In this document: piece after piece, positions 1-9,600 of the stretch | Position numbering within the stretch: the stretch's first letter is position 1 | Layout of the letters: each line of letters begins with the position of its first letter | NCBI GenBank assembly: GCA_003615045.1 | Contig: ML014318.1 | Location: forward strand, 1 to 30,739 | Length of the DNA stretch: 30,739 bases | Source of the DNA: Caulochytrium protostelioides | Taxonomy: Eukaryota; Chytridiomycota; Caulochytriomycetes; Caulochytriales; Caulochytriaceae | Direction of reading: 5' to 3' | Translations under genes and position numbers: made by a program | Notes under the pieces: generated by a model | The model's database searches: none | Told to the model about the DNA's origin: nothing | What the model saw: the letters and a program-made list of their open reading frames with translations, nothing else

Positions 1-2
1 AT

Positions 3-455
3 GCGGGCGGCGCGTCCGCCGCGCACGCCTCGCCGAACGCGGGCGCCCTCGGCGGCGCTGCGGCGTCCACGACGACGGCAGCCGGCTCGCATGCGAACGC
101 GGGCGCCGCGCTCCGCGGCACCACCGACGTCAGCCTCCATGCGCTCCACTCCTACACCAACGGGTCGATGCCGCATCCGCTGCGGCAGTCGGTGGTGGCG
201 CAGCCCGCGCCTGGCCACGGCGCCAGCGTGGGCGCCGGCGGGAGCGCCGGCCAGGACGGGTTCCATCTCGCCGCGGGCGCTCCCGTCGCCGGCGCGGCGC
301 TGGCGCCGGAGCAGACGCCGCCGAGCGGCGCCACGAACGGCCGCGACAGCAAGGAAGCCAAGGCGAAGGACGGCCGCCATCGCGCCAAGAAGCGCGGCGG
401 ACACTCGTGGTGGCGCCGCTTGTTTGGCTGCACGTCGCCCGCGCAGGAGGACTAA
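3..455 (+). CDS. 3' end of an unidentified gene (5' truncated), basic/Trp/Cys C-terminus
   Basis: The frame is open from the left edge to a TAA at 453-455, so only the last 150 residues are visible. Most of this is Ala/Gly/Ser/Thr-rich and probably disordered. The end is distinctive: a Lys/Arg-rich stretch (RHRAKKRGG), then HSWWRRLFGCTS and an acidic tail. A basic-aromatic cluster beside a cysteine resembles a membrane-binding, possibly palmitoylated tail, but that is inference. This frame was preferred because its third positions are mostly G or C, as in the recognised genes, and because the tail is compositionally structured; a competing ORF at 1-717 is Arg-rich and shadow-like. I do not recognise the family, and upstream sequence is needed for that. 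Confidence 0.5.
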   Translation, partial: AGGASAAHASPNAGALGGAAASTTTAAGSHANAGAALRGTTDVSLHALHSYTNGSMPHPLRQSVVAQPAPGHGASVGAGGSAGQDGFHLAAGAPVAGAALAPEQTPPSGATNGRDSKEAKAKDGRHRAKKRGGHSWWRRLFGCTSPAQED

Positions 456-2178
456 GCCCTGCGCCCGTAATTGTGGCGGCACGTGGCCGGCGCGTGGCTT
501 GCCACATGCAGTGGCGTGCGGGGACGTGGAGGCCGGCAAGCCAGGGGGGACGCCCGTAGGCTTAGGGACCCCTTTCCCCCCTCGCTACGCGCTCCTCTCG
601 GTCAGCCGCTTCCGGAGTCTCGGGTCGATTGTCCTGGTATTGGATTATCGCTGTGCGAGTCTATCCGATGCTGCCTTTTTTGTTTCAATGCTTTTCCTTT
701 TTCTTGTTGTTCGCTAGACCTTTTGGCTCACATCATGTAGAGCCATCATACTACCATCCTGACGACGACCATAACCCTGAGCACGAGCCAACTGTAGGAT
801 GGGGGATGGTGCGAGTGGTTCAATGGTTCAAGTCTGGCGAAGCGGCGGGATGAGGGGTCCCCCTCGTCTTCATACGGTTGCGCATCCGTCTGGCTCAGCG
901 CTGAATGGTCGCGATGATCAACGATGGCTGGCCAGACGACGAACCCCACTGATTGATGGAGTGTCATACGGTCGCCCAGGCGCAGTATATCAAAAATGGC
1001 GTATGGTGCAAAGCCAGCGGGACAGGGTTCATTCCGTTGGGACGACAGCCAGGTGGCTTCTGAAAACAGGGAAGGGGGGATGCCGATCGGGGGTTCGTTT
1101 CGACACCCCAGCCACAAGGCGTCATGCGTGACGGCGACGGCGCCGGCGGCTGCCGTGGCTGCGTTGGGCTCGCACGGGCCTGGCACGGCGCAGCTGGTTG
1201 CCGAAGCTCCGAAGCGCCATTTCCCTCGCACTTTTTGCGTGGCGGATCTGCCGGCATCGCTGCACCAGCGCCGTGCTTGTGACTGCGTCCACCACCACCA
1301 TTTTCGGATGTGGCGCGCCGATCGCATATTTGCTGCGCGTTGTCCAGGTTTTCTCGCGGCCGTCGTCCTGTTCTCTCGATCACGGAAAAAGCGGCAGGGA
1401 CGCGGCTGATTCGCGGCGCGACGGAGAAGGTCGGCCGCGCCTTGTGGTCGCAGACCCCACGCCGGCGAAGCGTCGCGCGCCTCCCGCGTCCCGCATGTCA
1501 GCACCACTGGTGGGAAGTTGCGTGGCGGGGGACGCGCGATAGCGACGGCCGCGAGAGCAGGAGCGGGAGCGACAGCGACAAAGACGGTGGCGAGGCCTTC
1601 GTGGACGCCGACCCCGCACCGACCCAGCCGTGGGTGCATCATCTCGGCGGCGATAACAAGCGACGTTGCCGGTTTAGCCGGACCATCAGCGGTACTTGGC
1701 AAACACTCCGAGAGCTCCTGTAAATATCGATGTTCGCTGGATTCACCGTGGACCAAGACTTCCCACCTTTTCGTCGAGGCCATCCACGCCGCCTCTGGAT
1801 CCATATCCATACCACTTGCGAGCACCCTTGTTTTTTATCCATGTTTCTTTCTGATTCCCCGCGAGCTCGATTCTTGCCATCTCCGCTCGGCAGTGGGGCA
1901 CGCGCGCTTCCGACCGGCGCCGCTCACGCCGCCTCCGACACAAGGCCCTCACGCATCGCCAACGAACACGACCTCTGCCCAACGACCCGCTTAGTCCGCG
2001 GTAGCACAACCCTGGTCGCCAGAGACGGGTGAATGGCCTTAAAGTCGACCGGCCGTGATTATTTCGGACGAGTCTCTTCCCACCGGCGGCGGCGCGGCGA
2101 GCGGTTCGTTGTCGGTGGCGCTGCAAGCGGTTCGTTGCCCGCGCGCCTCGGCTCGCTCCAAACCCGGCCGTGCCCACC
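456..2178. other. Intergenic: 3' flank of the first gene and upstream region of KCH1
   Basis: No convincing gene in about 1.7 kb. A T-rich stretch at about 675-712 may belong to the 3' end of the first gene. A 359-codon reverse-strand ORF (746-1825) and several forward ORFs have no recognisable domain, mixed third-position composition and heavy mutual overlap, so I treat them as chance ORFs. The last part before 2179 is presumably the KCH1 promoter and 5' UTR. I see no clear TATA element. Confidence 0.5.
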
Positions 2179-3798
2179 ATGGGCCGCGGCTGCTGCGGCT
2201 GGGGCAAGGATGTGAAGTGGAAGCGCGAGGAGATCTCGGACCACAAGTTCGACTACATCGACGTCGATGATTTCATCCACCTCACCTTCTGGCTGAAGCT
2301 CAAGTACATCGCGGTTTTTGCGGTGAGCATCAAGTCGGTCACGATCTACATCACGGATCTCATCCTGCTCGGGCTCCTGTTCCCGGCGACGTTCGGCAGC
2401 CAACGCCAGGTCAACTGCAGCGACAATGGCGTCAACACGCTCGGCGGCATCTGCGCCGGCGCCGGCATCCGCGACGCGACCCTCATCCCGACGCACGTGC
2501 GGCCCTGGCTCATCCTGGCGACGATCCTGCTGTCGACGATCCTGCTCGTGATCGACTGGGTCAAGGCGCGCAACGTCGTGCGCTCGCGCGACATCAGTTA
2601 TGCGTTCACGTCCGTACTCGCGTACCGGTGGTACGTGTTCCGCAGCTATGCCCACTTCTGCTTCTTTGCCCGCATCCGCGACTCGCGGCGCACCGTCGAC
2701 ATCCTGGCGTTCTATGTGTTCTTTGCCTTCAAGGGCTGGAAGCGGCTGCTCCTGACCGCGCTGCCGCGCCAACTGATCTACTGCCTCAACCTGTACGACC
2801 TCATCTCGGCCAAGACCGCGTCGGGATCGTCCACGCTGGACGGGATCTCCCAGGTGTTCGGCGACCAGCTCAGCTCGGGGTTTCCCTTCCTCGCGTTCCT
2901 GCTGACCGTCTTTGCCGTCTTCACCTTCTTTTTCTCGATCATCAGCCTGCTCGTCGCCTTCGTCGTCTACATCCCCCTCCTCACCCGCATCCAGGGCAAC
3001 CTCAAGGAGTACTGTTGCCACAAGATCGACAAGCGCGTCGCGCAGCTCCTCAAGAAGCAAACCCGCAAGCGTCAGCAGGCCGCTCGCAAAGCCGAGCTGC
3101 TCGAGATGGAGCGCGACGCCAAGCGCCGCATGGCCGACGGCGATTCCCTGCTCGCGAGCGACCTTCAGAAGTCGGCGGGCGCCTCGGACGTCGGGCTCGA
3201 CACGCCGACGACGGCCGCCTCGACGCTGGCCCCCGCCGCCGCGTCCGCCGTGACGGCGTCCGGCGTCGGCGCGCGCACCGACGGCCGCGCGGCGCCGCGC
3301 GCCCGTGCCGGACGCCGCAGCCCCCGCGCACCGGCGCGCGCCGCGCCGCCCCTCGGCCTCACCCAGGGCCCCGTGATCCCGCACGTCTTGGACCTCGACG
3401 CCGAGCCGTACCCGGCGTTCGCGACGCCGACGGCGCTGCAGCGCGGGTATGCGTCGAGCGGGTATGCGTCGAGCGGGAGCGCGGCGCCTTTGCCGGCGCC
3501 GCCCGGCTCGCGATCGGGGTCGGGCGTGGGCCCGGGCATGGGCGTGGGCCCGGGCATGGGCGTGGGGATGGGCGCGCTGTTCGGCGCATCGCCGGCCGGG
3601 TCAAGCGCGGTGGGCGGCGCGGCCTTGTATGCGACGACGCCGAGTCTGTACGGGTCGGCGCTGAGCACGGTGTCCACGGTGCAGCCGGAGGACAGCGCGT
3701 CCGAGGTCGGGATGGCCGCATACCAGTACTACTTGCTGCAGGCGCAGGCGCAGGCGCAAGCGCAAGCGCCACCATCGGCGTTCCATCGGTCTTCGTGA
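2179..3798 (+). CDS. KCH1: KCH1-like fungal potassium transport protein
   Basis: 539 residues, matching the fungal KCH family (Kch1/Kch2 of yeast), plasma-membrane proteins that promote low-affinity K+ influx and thereby activate the Cch1-Mid1 Ca2+ channel under stress. Seen here: an acidic/aromatic entry motif (KFDYIDVDDF, about 23-32), hydrophobic segments at about 42-71 and 109-128, the family-like core RSRDISYAFTSVLA at about 135-148 followed by RSYAHFCFF, then KGWKRLLL and a long hydrophobic segment at about 234-266. A Lys/Arg-rich coiled stretch (about 280-320) follows. The last 220 residues are low complexity with repeats (RGYASSGYASSG, GVGPGM repeats, QAQAQAQAQA). I chose the Met at 2179 over the one nine bases upstream because it lies in ACCATGG and gives MGRGCCGWG, a myristoylation/palmitoylation-like start also seen in ascomycete family members. 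Convergent with TMEM94. Confidence 0.85.
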   Translation: MGRGCCGWGKDVKWKREEISDHKFDYIDVDDFIHLTFWLKLKYIAVFAVSIKSVTIYITDLILLGLLFPATFGSQRQVNCSDNGVNTLGGICAGAGIRDATLIPTHVRPWLILATILLSTILLVIDWVKARNVVRSRDISYAFTSVLAYRWYVFRSYAHFCFFARIRDSRRTVDILAFYVFFAFKGWKRLLLTALPRQLIYCLNLYDLISAKTASGSSTLDGISQVFGDQLSSGFPFLAFLLTVFAVFTFFFSIISLLVAFVVYIPLLTRIQGNLKEYCCHKIDKRVAQLLKKQTRKRQQAARKAELLEMERDAKRRMADGDSLLASDLQKSAGASDVGLDTPTTAASTLAPAAASAVTASGVGARTDGRAAPRARAGRRSPRAPARAAPPLGLTQGPVIPHVLDLDAEPYPAFATPTALQRGYASSGYASSGSAAPLPAPPGSRSGSGVGPGMGVGPGMGVGMGALFGASPAGSSAVGGAALYATTPSLYGSALSTVSTVQPEDSASEVGMAAYQYYLLQAQAQAQAQAPPSAFHRSS

Positions 3799-3860
3799 CG
3801 AAGGGCGGCTGACCCGCGCGCACGACTCAATGATGCGATGCATGGCCACGGTCCTTCTTC

Positions 3861-3866
3861 AATAAA
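3861..3866 (+). terminator. Probable poly(A) signal of KCH1
   Basis: AATAAA lies 63 bases after the KCH1 stop. A short inverted repeat (ACCGGG, 3-base loop, CCCGGT) follows at 3877-3891. The position suits cleavage and polyadenylation of KCH1; use of the site is inferred. Confidence 0.5.
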
Positions 3867-3992
3867 TATGTCTAAAACCGGGCTACCCGGTATTTTGTAC
3901 AGGAACGAGATGAACCATTCCCTTCGAGATGGTTTGAAGCCGCGTTTGAAGCTGGATTCAACGCCGCTGACCGAAACCTGACGATGACTATT

Positions 3993-4016
3993 CAGCTGAA
4001 GCATCAGCTGAAGCAT
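3993..4016. repeat. Two tandem copies of a 12-bp unit in the KCH1/TMEM94 convergent gap
   Basis: CAGCTGAAGCAT occurs twice back to back. The first copy overlaps a perfect 10-bp palindrome (TTCAGCTGAA, 3991-4000). It lies about 50-70 bases past the TMEM94 stop, in its 3' flank. No function can be assigned. Confidence 0.6.
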
Positions 4017-4063
4017 CAGTTTGCGCAGAGCCGATGTCGCGGTCGGGCCGAATGAATGAGGGT

Positions 4064-7000
4064 TCAGATGGGCGAGTGCATGCCCAGCTTGGTATTAAAC
4101 TCGAGCTTGCTACGCTTCTGGAAACGGGTCCAGCGCTCGCCATCGAGGTGCTTGGCCCACTCATGTAGCGGGAGGGAGACGAGCGGCAGGAGCGCGGCAA
4201 GGAACCACGCGTACCAGGGCACGACGTGGAGCGGCAGCCCCGTGTGGCGCATCGAGACGCCGAAGAACCCGATCTGCGCCACGAGCGCGAGCGGCGCAAC
4301 GCAGGCCCACGACGTGTTGCGGAACGGCGGCGCGTCCCAGAGCCGCGCCGTGCGATGGACGAACGTCGCGCTCGCGACGACCAGATACCAGACCAGCGCG
4401 ACCATCGCCATCTGTTGCGCCAGCCGCAGCGCGTGCTGCTCCTCGGGCCGCCACGCCAGCCACCTGGTCCGGTCGAGCCCGCCCCACAGCCAGTGGACCG
4501 CGCGTGGCGCAGCCGCCGGCGGGAGCGCGACGGCGCCGATGGCCGCCTCGAGCGTGACAGCATACACGACGAGCGTCGAGAGAATGGCGAGCGCGAAGCG
4601 GAGCACATAGAAGGAGAGCCACCGCCGCAGCGGCGGCCGCGACTGGTGGCGCTTTGTCGGCATCTGGGTCATGATCTCGGGCTGCGGCGCCGTCAGGATC
4701 AGGGGGCACGCCATCAGGGGCACGCAGACCCAGACCATCCACAGGATTTGGTATCCCTGAAAGAGCGGCGGGAAGAGCAGCGCGAAGCTGAGCCACTCAC
4801 TCAACGCGATCGTGACATGCGCGCCGACGAGGAAGACCATGGCCTGGGTGCCGTTCGCGGCCAGGGTGCGCGCCTCGCCGAGCACCTGCGTAAGCGAGAA
4901 GATGCTCGTGTCGTAGAGCAAGCGGAACGAGGCCGGCATCGTGATCACGGCGGCGCTGAGGGCGAACGCGCTGCCGCTCGGGTGGGCCTGCGAGGCCAGC
5001 GGCAGCCCGCCCACCGCGGGCGCGGCGTGCAGCCAACGGCCCGAGGCGATGTGGGTATCTTCCTGCGGCGAAAGCGCGATCGGCTCGAGCGCGAAGCTGA
5101 CGTCCGCCGTCGCGAACGTGGTGCTGTTGCCCATGCGGTACGGGCTGCCCATGCAGCAGGTCGTATTGCCGTACTCCTGGAAGATCCGCATCATCTCCTC
5201 GATGCTGGGGTCGTCACACTCGGCGAACAGCGACACGTGCAGCGGCACGTCGTCCACCTGGCGGATGTGCGCCCGGATCGTCTCGACGCCGCGCGGCAGT
5301 CGCGCCTTCATGTCGTGGATCTCCAGATACCCGCCGGCGCCAGCGCCCTGCGCGCTCAGCAGTATACAGCTATTCCAGTCGATCTCGAGGCCCAGGCGCT
5401 CCGCAAAGGCCTTGCTCTCGCGCTCGGGACGCCGCGAAAAGTAGACGAAGCGGATGCCCGCCAGCGCGACGTCCTCCACAAAGTCGCCCACGTTGGGCCG
5501 CGGCGAGTACCGCAACCCGACGGCCCCGAGAAACGTCTGCTGCGACGCCACGGTCTCGGACACGCGCTGATTCCAGTCCGCGGGCGCCGACGTTTCGGGC
5601 CGCGGCGGCGGCGGCGGAAGTTCGTGAAGTGGCGACACGGGGGCGGGGGCCGGCGCGACGGCGTCCGCCGACAGCGGCAGTTCGTTGGTCGGTGACACGG
5701 GTCTCGTTGCCGTAGCGGTGGCCGTGGTGGCGGCGGCGGCGGCGGCGGCCACGGGGCCCGGACGCGACGTAGCTGGAAGGACGGGCGCGGCCATGGGCGG
5801 CGCGGTATGGATCATGCTGGCTGCTGGTTGCTCAGCAACCGGCGTCGCAGCGTGGACCAAGGGACGGTAGGCCCACGCGACGACGTTGAGGTCGCCGATC
5901 CGGGCGGATTCGAAGTAGTCCAAGAGCTTCCGGCGAGTGACCATATCAAAGGTGCCGAGGCGGGAGCCCGCCCAGAAGTCAGTGCACACCGGCAGCACGG
6001 CGGTGCTCGCGCCGCGGGAGAAGAGGTGGAAGGCTTGCGTCGGGTGGTGCTGATAGACCCAGCTGGCGAGCATGCGCTGCGAGGTCATGAGCTGCGCGTG
6101 GACAGCCTGCTCGACGAGCTCGGCGTGTTCCGCAGCCGTCGGCAACGGGCCTGGCAGGAAGGGCCAGGCGCCTTGCGAGGATGCCGGCCGCGGTAGCGGC
6201 AGCGGTGGGGACGACGACGACGACGATGGCAGCGATGCCAGCGCTGGCGGCGACGTTGCCGCGGCGCCCGCGCGCCCTGTGTGGCTCGAGCTTGACGACG
6301 GCACGAGCGGTTCGACGGTCGGGGGCGTCGACACGGCGCGATCGCGGTCCGCCTCGGGACGGACGCGAGGCATCGGTGAGGCGGCCGGCGGCGTGACCCA
6401 CGCCACGCCCGGCGGCGTCTCCCACGTGGGCTGGATGAAGGGCCGCAGCAGCGCGGCGGGCACGAGCCGATCGCTGGCCATGTGGCGGGTATAGGCCTTG
6501 GCGGCGGCCGGGACGAAGCCGATCGCGCGGGCGACGGGGCACAAGCAGGTGACGCGATGCTGCGTGAGGGGCGCGGCGGGGTTCGGGTGAGCAAGAGCGT
6601 GCCACGCGGCGAGGCTGCCGCCGCCCGGGCGGCGGTGGCGGGTGCCCTGGGCGTGGGCGGCGAGCAGCGCGCCGAGCCCGAGCGGTGTCAGCGACGGCAG
6701 CGCGCGCGCCCAGTCGGGGTCCTCGAAGTGCAGCTGTCCCCGCGCGCTGTGATCTTCGGCGACATCTAGGATCGTCGGCTCGCCGTCGTCGTTGAAGAGG
6801 AACACCTCCTTCGGCACCGGGAACGAGTTGGCGATCGTGCCCTCGCGGTCGATTGCGCACAGGAAGGATACGTGGCTCAGTGCTTCCGCGAGCGAGACGA
6901 TGTGGTGCTGCCGGCGGTCCGAGCGCCAGACGCTGATGACGTGGCGCAGCATCTGGCCGGCCGACACAGAGGTGTGCATCGTCGGTGGGGGCGCCGCGTC

Positions 7001-8638
7001 GAACTCGTCAATGTCGTCAGCGTCCTCGAACTGCGTCTGGGCGCCCTGGAGCCGCGAGACGAGCGAGGTGATGCGAGCGTTGCCGTACAGTTGCCAGAGC
7101 ATGCGGACGACGTCGTAGATGGGCAGCAGCGGGATGGCGGCCGTGGCGGTCGTGACAGCGACCATCTCGAGCCCGTCCTCCAAGCGGCCGCGACGGCGGT
7201 CATCGTCGCCGAACCGCAGGAAGAGGCCCCATCGGAGGAGGTTGACGACCACACTTGCGAGCACGACGATGCCGAGAAGGCGGTGAAAGACGGCGGACGA
7301 GAGGCCGTGCCACTGCTGGCTCAGCACGGTCGGCGGGCGGTGCTGCTGCGCCGCGAGCACCGTGTCGATCATGCCCACCAGCGGCGTGGTGCAGACCCGG
7401 AAGGCCATGACGGGGTGGCGCGACGCGAACCGCAGCGTCGTTCCAGCGCGGTAAACCACGTCATCGTCTGTTTCTCGCGCTGGCGGCGGTGGCGGCGGCG
7501 TTTTGAAGGACGTCGACATGCGCGGCAACGAAGAGGCGGACGCCGCGGGTCCGCCGTTGAGCGGCGGCTCGGGGTCGTCCGGGTCGTCCGGGTCATGGAT
7601 AGCCGTGACATCGCACGGACAGACCTCGCCGTCGGCGAGTTCGATGCGATCGCCAGCCACCAGCAGGACGGCCGGAAACACGACGACAGCGCCGTCGCGG
7701 CGCACGCGGACGGATGTGACGGACGGCAAGAAGGGCAGGTCGCGGGCGCCGTGGGAGCGCGCGAACGGCGCCGCCGCGGCCGCTGACGCGCCCGCCGCCG
7801 CACTGCTCGCGGGCGCTTCAGGATGGTGGGCGTCGGCGGCGTCGGCAGCGGCACCGCCGGCGGGCAGCGGGATCCCGTGGTCGCGGACGCGGCGCACCCA
7901 CTTGCGGTAGTTACGGGCGAGCGTCGCGTGCGGGTGGCGGTGCTGGAGGGCGCGGCCGAGGGTGCTGATGGCGGCCATGACGGTCACGAGCACGGCTTCG
8001 GCGATGGCGCCGACGGCGCGCTGCTGCCGCGGCAGGGCGTCGTGGCGATGGGCGACGACGGCGAACGCGACGAGGGTCGCGATCACATACAGGATCACGA
8101 CGGTCGCTAGGGGCTGGCGCAACAGGTCGCGCGCGACGACGCGCCAGAGCGACGGCAGCGGATGGGCGTCCAGCACGGCGTCGCACGCGTCGACCAGCTG
8201 CCGCGTGGCGGCGAGATGCGTCAGGCCGCGGCGCGGGTCGACCGTGTGCAGCGTGCTCCGCGACCGTGACGACGCCGAGGCCGACAACGTCGCCGCGGTG
8301 GTCGTGGACGCCGTGGCCGGCGGCGTCCGCGCGTCGCTGTCCCGAGGCCACGACGGCCGAGCGCCGTCGGAAGCCGCGAGCGCCGGGCCCGCCTTGGGTG
8401 TCGCCAGCGGATGCCAGCCGGGCTCGGCGGCGTCCGGGCCGCTGATCACGACGGGCGGCCGCGACCGCGGCGCGCCGTCCCCACCATCGTGCGGCGGCGG
8501 CGGCGGCAACGGCGGACCCGCGGCCGCCGTCGCGGTCGGTGGCGAGAAGACGGCGGTGGCGGCATGAGCGGGCCTAGATGGCGTCGAGAACGCCGGGGCC
8601 GCGCCGGCGGCGGCGTCGGGATAGTGCGGCGCAACCAT
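4064..8638 (-). CDS. TMEM94: TMEM94/ERMA-like P-type ATPase relative (ER Mg2+ uptake in animals)
   Basis: 1524 residues in one exon, against about 1356 in human TMEM94, reported as an ER Mg2+ transporter of P-type ATPase ancestry. After a Pro/Ala-rich N-terminus (1-130) come membrane segments at about 179-197, 208-226, 453-474 and 490-511, with an actuator-like region (about 300-345, ending GDRIELADGEVCPCDV) between the pairs. The phosphorylation-loop equivalent is CAIDREGT with Asp597, in place of DKTGT. Family-typical stretches follow: FEDPDWARALPSLTPLGL, CTDFW, RFVYFS with AFAERLGLE (about 1058-1093), RLPRGVETIRAHI, FQEYGNTTCCMGS, then six membrane segments between about 1267 and 1491. The C-terminus, RFQKRSKLEFNTKLGMHSPI, is nearly that of the animal protein, but GMN is GMH here. 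Several Ser/Pro/His-rich insertions explain the extra length. The start lies in GCCGCCATGG. Divergent from Miro. Confidence 0.85.
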   Translation of the reverse strand: MVAPHYPDAAAGAAPAFSTPSRPAHAATAVFSPPTATAAAGPPLPPPPPHDGGDGAPRSRPPVVISGPDAAEPGWHPLATPKAGPALAASDGARPSWPRDSDARTPPATASTTTAATLSASASSRSRSTLHTVDPRRGLTHLAATRQLVDACDAVLDAHPLPSLWRVVARDLLRQPLATVVILYVIATLVAFAVVAHRHDALPRQQRAVGAIAEAVLVTVMAAISTLGRALQHRHPHATLARNYRKWVRRVRDHGIPLPAGGAAADAADAHHPEAPASSAAAGASAAAAAPFARSHGARDLPFLPSVTSVRVRRDGAVVVFPAVLLVAGDRIELADGEVCPCDVTAIHDPDDPDDPEPPLNGGPAASASSLPRMSTSFKTPPPPPPARETDDDVVYRAGTTLRFASRHPVMAFRVCTTPLVGMIDTVLAAQQHRPPTVLSQQWHGLSSAVFHRLLGIVVLASVVVNLLRWGLFLRFGDDDRRRGRLEDGLEMVAVTTATAAIPLLPIYDVVRMLWQLYGNARITSLVSRLQGAQTQFEDADDIDEFDAAPPPTMHTSVSAGQMLRHVISVWRSDRRQHHIVSLAEALSHVSFLCAIDREGTIANSFPVPKEVFLFNDDGEPTILDVAEDHSARGQLHFEDPDWARALPSLTPLGLGALLAAHAQGTRHRRPGGGSLAAWHALAHPNPAAPLTQHRVTCLCPVARAIGFVPAAAKAYTRHMASDRLVPAALLRPFIQPTWETPPGVAWVTPPAASPMPRVRPEADRDRAVSTPPTVEPLVPSSSSSHTGRAGAAATSPPALASLPSSSSSSPPLPLPRPASSQGAWPFLPGPLPTAAEHAELVEQAVHAQLMTSQRMLASWVYQHHPTQAFHLFSRGASTAVLPVCTDFWAGSRLGTFDMVTRRKLLDYFESARIGDLNVVAWAYRPLVHAATPVAEQPAASMIHTAPPMAAPVLPATSRPGPVAAAAAAATTATATATRPVSPTNELPLSADAVAPAPAPVSPLHELPPPPPRPETSAPADWNQRVSETVASQQTFLGAVGLRYSPRPNVGDFVEDVALAGIRFVYFSRRPERESKAFAERLGLEIDWNSCILLSAQGAGAGGYLEIHDMKARLPRGVETIRAHIRQVDDVPLHVSLFAECDDPSIEEMMRIFQEYGNTTCCMGSPYRMGNSTTFATADVSFALEPIALSPQEDTHIASGRWLHAAPAVGGLPLASQAHPSGSAFALSAAVITMPASFRLLYDTSIFSLTQVLGEARTLAANGTQAMVFLVGAHVTIALSEWLSFALLFPPLFQGYQILWMVWVCVPLMACPLILTAPQPEIMTQMPTKRHQSRPPLRRWLSFYVLRFALAILSTLVVYAVTLEAAIGAVALPPAAAPRAVHWLWGGLDRTRWLAWRPEEQHALRLAQQMAMVALVWYLVVASATFVHRTARLWDAPPFRNTSWACVAPLALVAQIGFFGVSMRHTGLPLHVVPWYAWFLAALLPLVSLPLHEWAKHLDGERWTRFQKRSKLEFNTKLGMHSPI

Positions 8639-9568
8639 GGCGGCGGAGGCGGCGATCCGGTGGCGGCGGCCGGCAGAGACGATCAGGCGGCGGCGGCGAC
8701 GGGAGCCGGCGGTGTCGCCCGCATGACGATTCCTTCACTCGGTGTGGTCGATGCCCGACCGTGGGGCGATGTGCCGTGTGGTATCGCGCGTCGCGTCGAT
8801 CAAGGCGGAGACGCCGAGACTGGCGACGGCGACAGCGATAGCGGCAGCGGCAGCGGCATCCGGCGTCGTCCCGACAGGACACATGCTGATGCGTTGACGG
8901 GTATCAAGACGATGACCTCGTCCATCAGCGGCGGGTGCGCTGACGATGTGGTGTCGTGTCTCGAGCGTCGGGCCATGACGAACGCAGCCCGGGTACCCCG
9001 CCGAGCCGAGCAGGCCAGGACCCGGCCCCCAAGCGGTCTCGCTCGCTAAGCCACACCCGTCTGAGCCACATCCCGTCTAAGCCTCGCTGTCCCCGACGCG
9101 CGGCTCGTGCCCGCGGCGCTCGTGGCGCCCATGGCGGCGGCCGCAGGGGCGGACCTGGGTGTGACGGGCGCTGACGGCGGCGGCATCATGGCCCATGGTG
9201 GCGGTGGCGGCCGTGGCGACGGCGACGGCGGCGGCGGCGACGGCGGCGGCGGCGGCACCGACGCGTTGCAGAGGGTACAACAGCGTTGCGCGGCGCAGGC
9301 ACCGGCAGGAAACCGTTCGCGACGCGCTGTCCAAGGCGCCCCAGCCCCCGGCGGCACTCGTGGCGATGCGATGCGGCGCGGCGCGGCTGACACGCGCGCA
9401 GCGCCTCGCGCCGACGGTCGCGCTGGGGGAAGCCGCTGCTCTCCTGCCCGCGTGCATTCAGCCGACGGCGCCCAACTCCGCGTCCACGTGGCCATCGCCC
9501 CTGCCGCTACTGCTGCTCCTGCTCCTGCTCCTGCCGCTGCCGCTGCCGCTGCCGCTGCTGCCCCTTGT

Positions 9569-9600
<32 letters not shown>

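Noticed and set aside
806-890. tRNA-like D-arm motif (GTGGTTCAATGG)
   Set aside because: No matching T-arm with correct loop length and no closing acceptor stem.
746-1825. 359-codon reverse-strand ORF upstream of KCH1
   Set aside because: No domain, mixed third-position use, many Trp/Cys/Arg residues, and several competing ORFs.
2059-3384. 441-codon reverse-strand ORF opposite KCH1
   Set aside because: Composition is the mirror of the KCH1 codons; no domain.
4226-5695. 489-codon plus-strand ORF opposite TMEM94
   Set aside because: Arg/Glu/His-rich shadow; the minus strand carries the recognisable TMEM94 C-terminal half.
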